46,016 nucleotides of DNA from contig JADLEQ010000090.1 in NCBI GenBank assembly GCA_020846005.1, positions 1 through 46,016 on the forward strand. The letters run 5' to 3'. Below are positions 40,963 to 46,016 of this stretch, piece after piece (position 1 is the stretch's first letter; every line of letters starts with the position of its first letter). This DNA is from Polyangiaceae bacterium. GTDB taxonomy: Bacteria > Myxococcota_A > Polyangia > Polyangiales > Polyangiaceae. A program made the position numbers and the translations under genes. A model generated the notes under the pieces. It saw nothing but the letters and a program-made list of their open reading frames with translations, did not search any database and was not told where the DNA came from.

Positions 40963-41520
40963 ATGGCCGTCCACCGCGCCTCGGGGCGCTTCATCCTGCG
41001 CATCGAGCCCGGCCTGCACGCGGTCCTGCGGCGCGCGGCGAGGGACGCCGGCCTGTCCCTGAACGAGCTCTGCGCCCGAAGGCTCGCGGCGCCCGCCGGC
41101 GCCCTCGAGGCGGGCCCGGCCCCGTCCCTGGTGCAGCGCGCGGCGGCGGTCCACGGCGACGACCTGGTCGGGGTCGTCGTGTTCGGCTCGTGGGCGCGTG
41201 GCGAGGCGACGATCGAGTCCGACGTGGACGTGCTCGTGGTGCTCGACGAGCGGCGCCCGCTCGTTCGGGCGCTCTACCGGCGGTGGGACGCAGACCCGCT
41301 GACGTGGGAGGGGCGCTCGATCGAGCCCCACCTCGTGCACCTCCCCGGCGAGGGGACGGTGGGGACGATCTGGGCGGAGGCCGCGGTGGACGGCATCGTG
41401 CTCTTCGAGCGAAACCTCCGCGTCTCGCGCGAGCTGGCGCGCGTCCGCCGCGCCATCGTCGCCGGGCGGCTCGTGCGACGCACGCTGCACGGGCAACCCT
41501 ACTGGGCGGAGGTCGCGTGA
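40963..41520 (+). CDS. RHH DNA-binding/nucleotidyltransferase (MNT) fusion, probable antitoxin
   Basis: The protein has 185 residues. Residues 7-43 (SGRFILRIEPGLHAVLRRAA, RDAGLSLNELCARRL) look like a HicB/Arc-type ribbon-helix-helix DNA-binding domain. Residues 60-165 are a minimal nucleotidyltransferase with an exact GSx10DxD motif: G75-S76, then D87-V-D89 in SDVDVLVVLDE. In MNT-HEPN toxin-antitoxin pairs the MNT enzyme silences the HEPN toxin by transferring AMP. Adding a DNA-binding domain to the MNT would let one protein both repress the operon and disarm the toxin. The stop overlaps the HEPN start (GTGA). Confidence 0.85.
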   Translation: MAVHRASGRFILRIEPGLHAVLRRAARDAGLSLNELCARRLAAPAGALEAGPAPSLVQRAAAVHGDDLVGVVVFGSWARGEATIESDVDVLVVLDERRPLVRALYRRWDADPLTWEGRSIEPHLVHLPGEGTVGTIWAEAAVDGIVLFERNLRVSRELARVRRAIVAGRLVRRTLHGQPYWAEVA

Positions 41521-41933
41521 GGAACCGCGAGCTCGCCGCGGACTACGTGAGGCGCGCGAAGATCCGCCTCCGCGCCCTGGACGTGCTCTACGAGGGCGAG
41601 AGCTGGGCCGACGTCGTCCGGGAGAGTCAGGAGGTGGTCGAGCTCGCCCTGAAGGGGCTGCTGCGAGCCAGCGGGATCGAGCCACCGAGGGTCCACGACG
41701 TCTCCGCGCTGTTGCTGGCCGAGCGAGACCGGTTGCCCGAGGTGCTGCACTCGTCCGCCGAACGCCTGGCGTCCATCTCACGAGAGCTTCGGCGGGACCG
41801 GGAGCTGTCGTTCTACGGCGCCGAGGATCTCACCCCCTCGGACTTCTACTCGCGCGAGGATGCGTCCCGCGCTCGTGATGGCGCCGCGACGGTGGTGCGC
41901 CTCGTCGGGCCGCACGTTCGCGCGACGCCGTGA
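41517..41933 (+). CDS. HEPN-domain protein, probable toxin partner
   Basis: The protein has 138 residues from the overlapping GTG. It is all helical: NRELAADYVRRAKIRLRALD, WADVVRESQEVVELALKGLL, RASGIEPPRVHDVSALLLAE, then two more helices. The 'G-xx-P-R-V-H-D' turn is typical of HEPN proteins that partner MNT proteins. Near the C-terminus R128-L-V-G-P-H133-V-R135 gives an Rx4H motif, the RNase signature of HEPN toxins. In the MNT/HepT type I recall RX4HXY with a Tyr that is modified; here Arg135 takes the Tyr place. Whether this one is an active RNase is unproven. Confidence 0.82.
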   Translation: MRNRELAADYVRRAKIRLRALDVLYEGESWADVVRESQEVVELALKGLLRASGIEPPRVHDVSALLLAERDRLPEVLHSSAERLASISRELRRDRELSFYGAEDLTPSDFYSREDASRARDGAATVVRLVGPHVRATP

Positions 41934-42065
41934 GGCGGCGCCGGGCCCCGTGCGGGCGGTGACGCGAGCGGGCCCGCCGCGCGCGAGGCGGACGCGTGGG
42001 CCTGGGAGCTCTCTCGGCGGCCATCGCGGTCGTCTCCGTAGGAGGCGGGGACCCGACTCCGGTCG

Positions 42066-42359
42066 TCATCCCGTCGCGCCCGCCGCGTCCGCCCGGCGCG
42101 CGCGGTCGACGAGCGCCAGGAGCTCGCCACGACGGTCGAGCTCGTGGAGCTCGTCGGAGCCGCCGATCGATTCGCCGCCGATGAAGATCTGGGGCACCGT
42201 CCGCCTGCCGCCGGTCGCGTTCACGAGCCATTGGCGACGGTCCGGCTCGTGGGTCACGTCGATCTCTTCGAACGGGATACCCCTCCGGGCGAGGAGCGAC
42301 TTCGCGCGAACGCAGTACGGGCAGTAGGCCGTCGTGAAGATCTGGACCGGGTCGGGCAT
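42066..42359 (-). CDS. Glutaredoxin (GrxC type)
   Basis: The protein has 97 residues from ATG-42359, somewhat longer than the usual 85. Redox motif C13-P-Y-C16 in TTAYCPYCVRAK, then GIPFEEIDVT, the cis-Pro loop GRRTVPQIFIGGESIGGSDE and LHELDRRGELLALVD, all standard for dithiol glutaredoxins that reduce disulfides using glutathione. The Ala/Arg-rich tail is extra. It is on the opposite strand to the RHH-MNT/HEPN pair, converging on it with a 132-bp gap, and lies inside the block bracketed by the GH1-derived repeats. Confidence 0.95.
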   Translation of the reverse strand: MPDPVQIFTTAYCPYCVRAKSLLARRGIPFEEIDVTHEPDRRQWLVNATGGRRTVPQIFIGGESIGGSDELHELDRRGELLALVDRARRADAAGATG

Positions 42360-42464
42360 GGAGCACCGTCTCCACCGGCGGTGGCGCGTTACATCCCGCT
42401 GGGCTGGCGGGGCGCCCCGCTGCTCGACGGGGCGGACGCCGCGGGGCGCGCCGCCCCGGAGCTC

Positions 42465-42786
42465 GGCCGTGCCGGCGCGCCCTCGGAAACGGGGCGGGTG
42501 AACCACCACCCACCCGTGTGTCCGTTCGCGCCTTCGACCTGGGACTCCCCGCTCGCGGCGCCGAGGCTGGACCAGCGCTCCGGACCGGCGCGTGGAACGG
42601 GCCGGCCCACCGAGACGCCGCCGTCGTCGGCGGTCGCGGTGGGAGCCGAGCTGGCGCCACGGCCGGGGCGGTGGCGGGCCGGGCGGTCGTGAGGAGCCAA
42701 GCGGATCGCGCCGTCGGGCGGAGGACGCCTCGGCGTCGAGGAGCGCGCCCGGCCCTCGGGTCGGCCTTTACGCCGCGTCCCGGCGG
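42465..42786 (-). pseudogene. Decayed copy of the GH1 gene start (direct repeat copy B)
   Basis: On the reverse strand the text SLGAASGESQVEGANGHTGG then WWFTRPVSEG matches the GH1 residues FGAASAATQIEDANEHTDWW then WFTRPVSEGG. ADDGGVSVGRPVPRAGPER matches PAGDGSVAFGQPAPLAGPKR. The DNA match runs on through the lost start codon (ATG of the intact gene is ACG here) and about 75 bp of 5' DNA. After VSEG the frame leaves the GH1 sequence and soon stops at 42389. This is a fragment of about 80 codons plus leader, unable to make an enzyme. It fills most of the 42360-42809 interval. Confidence 0.82.
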
Positions 42787-42809
42787 TGCGAGAGTGACGG
42801 CCCAGGCGG

Positions 42810-44321
42810 ATGACTGAACCCGTTCTCGCCCCCGGTGGGCTCGCGGCAGGACGCTTCAGGGTCGAGGGCGACGCCTCGGCCGGCGCCTGGCTCGCGCGCG
42901 ACGAGACGACCGGGGCGGCCGTCGTGCTCGTGCCCATCGAGGCTGCGGAGGCCGCCGCCCTGCGTCCTGCGATCGGCATCACGCACCCGCACCTGGCGGC
43001 CGTCCTCGACGTGCTCGATCTCGGCGCCGAGGGCCCCGTCCTCGTCACCGAGGTCGTGAGCGGGCCCGTGCTGCAGGGGGGGCGGACGCCGCCGCTCGTC
43101 GCCGTGCGCGCGGCGCTCCGTGTGGCTGACTGTCTGAGCGCGATCCACCAACACGGGGCGAGCCACGCGGCCGTCGGCCTCGGCGCGCTCGTCATCGAGC
43201 CGGAGGGGCGCGAGGCGCCGGTGCTCACGCACTTCCCCCGGCATCGATCGCCGTCCTACACGAGCCCGGCCCGCCGCGAGTCGGGCGGCCCGTCCGAGGC
43301 GGACGACACCTGGGCGGTCGGCGCGTTGATGCACGAGTGTCTGATCGGCGAGCCGCCCCCGGCCGACGGCCTCGCCAGCGTCGAAGCGGTCGCGGGGGCC
43401 GGCGTCGAGGATCCGACGCTCCGCGAGCTGCTGGTCCACACGCTCAACGCCGATCCCGCGAAGCGCAGCCGGGATCTGCGGACGCTGAAGCGGGAGCTGG
43501 CCCGCTGGTTCGTCGATCACGCGGGGGACGACTCGATCCCGGGGGTGCCCTCGGCGCCCCCCCCGCCCCTGCCGGCGAGCCAGGCGCCGCCCCCGGCGCA
43601 GACGAGCGCGCCGCCGGTGGCGAGCCGCGCCCCCTCGGCGATGCCGCCGCGCAAGCGGTCGAAGCTCGTGCCCGTGCTCGCGGGCAGCGCCATCGTGTTC
43701 GGGCTGCTCGCTGCCTGGGCCGTGAGCGCCCTCCGGCCCGCTCCCGTCGTCGAGGTGGGGCGACAGCCGGCGGCGGCCGAGCCCGCGGCGCCGAGCGCGG
43801 TGGAGATCTCCGAGGTGCAGATGGTGACGCCGTCGGCGTCCGTGGCGGTCGGCAACCAGCAAGCGACGTGCGTGGCCGGCTGGGTCCCGCCCGGTTCGCT
43901 CGCCAGCCCGGCGCCGGAGCTCGGGTGGGTGTGCACCGAGACGGATCCGAAGGCGGCGTCGAAGAAGCTCGGGGCGGCGCTCGGCGGCGGCTCGGGCGAG
44001 ACGAAGGAGCTCGCGGCCAAGCTCGGGTGGTACGAGCTCGCAGCGCTGGCCGTGGTGCGCGCCGGCTGCTGCGTCGAGGAGAGAGCGCTCGTGTTGCCGG
44101 AGCCCGCCGCGGGCTGTCAGGCGGCGGGGCCCGCGCTCACGCAGGTGGGGACGGACGTGCAGGAGGGCAAGCCGATCGAGGACTCGCTCGGCAAGCTGAC
44201 GGAGGCGTTCACCTGCGCGGCCAAGGCGGGCCAGGCCGGCGCGTTCGGCCGAGCCGCGCCGCCGACGGAGGCGGAGACGAAGGCCTTCCGCGACTACGTC
44301 GCGAAGGTCGCGGTCCACTGA
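42810..44321 (+). CDS. Membrane-anchored pseudokinase
   Basis: The protein has 503 residues. The first 235 are a Ser/Thr-kinase-like domain: GRFRVEGDASAGAWLARDET (N-lobe), IGITHPHLAAVLDVLDLG, VLVTEVVSG (hinge), CLSAIHQHGASHAAVGLGAL (the HRD loop region) and DDTWAVGALMHECLIGEPPP (subdomain IX). The catalytic residues are missing: no Lys in AVVLVPIE, no Asp in the HRD loop (SHAAVG) and no DFG (LTHFP). A Pro-rich linker follows, then one transmembrane helix (about 290-312, VPVLAGSAIVFGLLAAWAVS), then a beta/alpha domain of about 185 residues with several Cys. It is probably a scaffold or sensor, not an enzyme. The start lies right after the repeat copy B. Confidence 0.85.
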   Translation: MTEPVLAPGGLAAGRFRVEGDASAGAWLARDETTGAAVVLVPIEAAEAAALRPAIGITHPHLAAVLDVLDLGAEGPVLVTEVVSGPVLQGGRTPPLVAVRAALRVADCLSAIHQHGASHAAVGLGALVIEPEGREAPVLTHFPRHRSPSYTSPARRESGGPSEADDTWAVGALMHECLIGEPPPADGLASVEAVAGAGVEDPTLRELLVHTLNADPAKRSRDLRTLKRELARWFVDHAGDDSIPGVPSAPPPPLPASQAPPPAQTSAPPVASRAPSAMPPRKRSKLVPVLAGSAIVFGLLAAWAVSALRPAPVVEVGRQPAAAEPAAPSAVEISEVQMVTPSASVAVGNQQATCVAGWVPPGSLASPAPELGWVCTETDPKAASKKLGAALGGGSGETKELAAKLGWYELAALAVVRAGCCVEERALVLPEPAAGCQAAGPALTQVGTDVQEGKPIEDSLGKLTEAFTCAAKAGQAGAFGRAAPPTEAETKAFRDYVAKVAVH

Positions 44322-44349
44322 CGAGCTGAGGCGCGAGGAGGCGCGCGGG

Positions 44350-44793
44350 GTGGACGTCTTGGTCTACGCCGTGAGCTTCGCGCTGCAGATCGTCACCCCC
44401 TGGTGGCTCGTCCGTCGCGACGAGCGCCGGCTCGCGCCGCGCGAGCGGGCCCGCGCGTGGAACGAGGCGACGTTCCGGCTCGCCGTCGTCGTGTTCGGGC
44501 CGCTCGCGGTCGCCACCCACTTCCTCCGCACGCGGCGCACGGTGCGGGGCCTCGCGCTCGGGCTGCTCGCCTCGGCGCTCACGGCGCTCCCGGCGTCGGC
44601 GGTGGGCGCCTTGGCCGAGCTCTGGCTCGACGAGCCGTCGCCGACCGTGGGCGAGGCGTTGGCTTCGATGCTCCTGGGGGCCGCGGCGCTCGCCCTGGTC
44701 GCGGGGATCCTGGCCGCGCTGCTGGTCGGCGCAGACGTGGCGATCCGGCGCGGCGCGCGCGCGCTCGCCCGGGCAGCGCGCGGCGCCCGATGA
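44350..44793 (+). CDS. Membrane protein of unknown family
   Basis: The protein has 147 residues from GTG-44350. Three or four hydrophobic helices are visible: about 3-20, 44-60, 69-91 (ALGLLASALTALPASAVGAL) and 104-130 (ASMLLGAAALALVAGILAAL), with basic segments between and an Arg/Ala-rich end. It starts 28 bp after the pseudokinase and in the same direction, so the two may be co-transcribed. No family is recognised. Confidence 0.65.
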   Translation: MDVLVYAVSFALQIVTPWWLVRRDERRLAPRERARAWNEATFRLAVVVFGPLAVATHFLRTRRTVRGLALGLLASALTALPASAVGALAELWLDEPSPTVGEALASMLLGAAALALVAGILAALLVGADVAIRRGARALARAARGAR

Positions 44794-44802
44794 CCGCGTG
44801 CG

Positions 44803-45975
44803 CTACGTCCGGGGGCCACGGCCGCGCTTCGCGCCACCGATCGCGCGCCGCGCGGCCCGTGCCGCGGTGTGATGCAGCAAGTCGCCCGTGTAGATCCCGC
44901 TCGGGATCACCTCGCACTCCGCCCAACACCCACGGCACGCGTCCACCCAGGCGCGGTGCTCCGCCGCGAGCTGCGAGCGCCACAGGTCGTCGAGGCGCTG
45001 CGTCGTCAAGTTGCCGACGATCTCGGTGTTGAACTGGCAGACGGGCACGTCCCCATTCGGCAGGAGCCGGACGTGGCTCCGCAGCGCGACGCACCGGGGT
45101 CGCGGTGCGGGACGGGCCACGCCCGTGAGCCGCTGATGCAGGCCGTCGAGGTAGTAGCGCTTCGCAGCTCGCAGCGCTGGCGAGAGGCGCTCCGCGTCGC
45201 GAGCCAGCCGTTCGACGAAGCCGGCGCAGTCGGCGCCCGCGAGCGCGGGGTGCAGCGGGTAGCGGTCGTGGGACGCGAGGTCGTCGGCGCGAGTGCCGCG
45301 TCGGCTCACCGCGTACATGGCGGTCTCCGCGTACGCGAGCACGACCTGCACCTCGACCCCGAGCGCGCCGAGCGTGTCGCGCAGCGCGTCGTGGTCCTCG
45401 AGAGAGCGTCGCGAGATCACCGTGTGATTCGCGCTCACGTCCAGACCCTCGGCGCGGAGCGCGACCAGCCCGCGAACCGTCTCCAGCGCCCGCGCGAAGG
45501 TCACCGCCTTGCCCCGGCTCTCGTCGTGCGTGGTCGGCATGCCGTCGAACGAGACGAGGAAGCGGAGCCGGCGGGGCGCGGGGAATCCCGCCGCGAAGCG
45601 CAGGACTCGCTCCGGGAGGGACCCGTTGGTGGTCACGTGCAGCACGAGCGGGCGGGCGGCCTCGTGGACCGCCACCGCGACCTCGGCGAGGTCCTCGCGC
45701 AGGAAGGGCTCGCCCCCGCTGAGGCGCACCACGTCGAGCGGGCCCAGCTCCGTGAACACGCGACTCACCGCCTCGGGCGAGAGCTCGCGCCCACGCGGTA
45801 GCCTCCACGAGTCGCACATGCCGCACCGTGCGTTGCAGCGATTGCACACGAGATACGTGCACCAGGCGGGGCGCGGCACCCGGCCTGTGCGATGGTCGAT
45901 CACCGCGAGCGCCAGGCGACCCAGGCGGTCGGGGAGCGTCGCCGCGCCGACCCGGTCATCCCCGGCGGTGATCAA
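44803..45975 (-). CDS. Radical SAM/SPASM-domain protein
   Basis: The protein has 390 residues or more. The first good start is TTG-45975, but the frame is open to the window edge, so the true start may lie outside. The radical-SAM motif is CNRCNARCGMC (cluster Cys in CNARCGMC), followed by VVRLSGGEPFLREDL and LHVTTNGSLPERVL. The C-terminal SPASM region has CVALRSHVRLLPNGDVPVCQ, then NTEIVGNLTTQRLDDLWRSQ and CRGCWAECEVIPSG, which would bind an auxiliary [4Fe-4S] cluster. Such proteins modify peptides or act in cofactor and sugar pathways; no precursor peptide is evident. It converges on the small membrane protein gene. Confidence 0.9.
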   Translation of the reverse strand: MITAGDDRVGAATLPDRLGRLALAVIDHRTGRVPRPAWCTYLVCNRCNARCGMCDSWRLPRGRELSPEAVSRVFTELGPLDVVRLSGGEPFLREDLAEVAVAVHEAARPLVLHVTTNGSLPERVLRFAAGFPAPRRLRFLVSFDGMPTTHDESRGKAVTFARALETVRGLVALRAEGLDVSANHTVISRRSLEDHDALRDTLGALGVEVQVVLAYAETAMYAVSRRGTRADDLASHDRYPLHPALAGADCAGFVERLARDAERLSPALRAAKRYYLDGLHQRLTGVARPAPRPRCVALRSHVRLLPNGDVPVCQFNTEIVGNLTTQRLDDLWRSQLAAEHRAWVDACRGCWAECEVIPSGIYTGDLLHHTAARAARRAIGGAKRGRGPRT

Positions 45976-46016
45976 GCCGGCGCCTCCACCAGCGCGCCGC
46001 TCCCGCGCGACGCGGC

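Noticed and set aside
1-46016. CRISPR arrays, insertion sequences, prophage genes, riboswitches, rRNA
   Set aside because: No regularly spaced repeats, transposase or integrase motifs, or known riboswitch cores were seen on either strand.

Overview
The window is a chromosomal segment from a very high-GC bacterium. The best guess is a myxobacterium of the Polyangia (Sorangium/Polyangium/Sandaracinus-like). The signs are extreme third-position GC, many GTG starts, four-base GTGA/ATGA overlaps inside operons, many lipoproteins with Gly/Ser- or Pro/Ala-rich linkers, a MopE-like Asp/Cys motif, a kinase-like membrane protein without catalytic residues, and hybrid sensor kinases. No integrase, transposase, phage gene, rRNA or CRISPR array was seen.

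Left part (1-9 kb). The standout is a prokaryotic viperin homologue (368-1402), a radical-SAM enzyme of the antiviral ddh-nucleotide-synthase family. It has a strong Shine-Dalgarno site and overlaps tail to tail with an ADP-ribosylglycohydrolase gene. Two decayed or frameshifted stretches (2467-2863 and about 4150-4490) lie nearby. They are followed by a hypothetical protein, an acyl-CoA dehydrogenase, a SYLF-domain lipoprotein, a PhoD-type phosphatase and two small proteins.

Middle part (9-27 kb). This holds an unpartnered cysD, a cluster of polytopic membrane proteins with a GT2 glycosyltransferase (envelope glycan or lipid work), a TPR protein coupled to a large DUF4838-like lipoprotein that seems to use a CTG start, a Gly-linker lipoprotein, the aguB-aguA pair (agmatine to putrescine), an FGE-fold lipoprotein, a LysM/hydrolase-like secreted protein, pssA, and a lipoprotein-LysM pair.

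Heme operon (28.0-32.6 kb). A small conserved protein, a HemX/CcsA-like membrane protein, hemA, hemC and a divergent lpxK-like kinase are joined by four-base overlaps. A lipoprotein and a PAS hybrid histidine kinase follow. Two tandem, closely related tRNA-Ser genes (anticodons GGA and CGA) lie at 35.0-35.3 kb, then a TetR regulator, a striking 9-bp inverted repeat, and small and outer-membrane proteins.

Right part (37.5-46 kb). A 34-codon membrane peptide, an RlmD/RumA-type rRNA methyltransferase, and a GH1 beta-glucosidase lipoprotein come first. Next is a toxin-antitoxin-like pair: a ribbon-helix-helix/nucleotidyltransferase fusion plus a HEPN protein. Then come glutaredoxin, a decayed copy of the start of the GH1 gene, a pseudokinase, a membrane protein and a SPASM-type radical-SAM enzyme. 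The intact GH1 5' region and its decayed copy are direct repeats of about 320 bp that bracket the toxin-antitoxin/glutaredoxin block.

The most notable systems are the viperin homologue and the repeat-bracketed HEPN/MNT block. All assignments come from reading motifs by eye; no database search was run.
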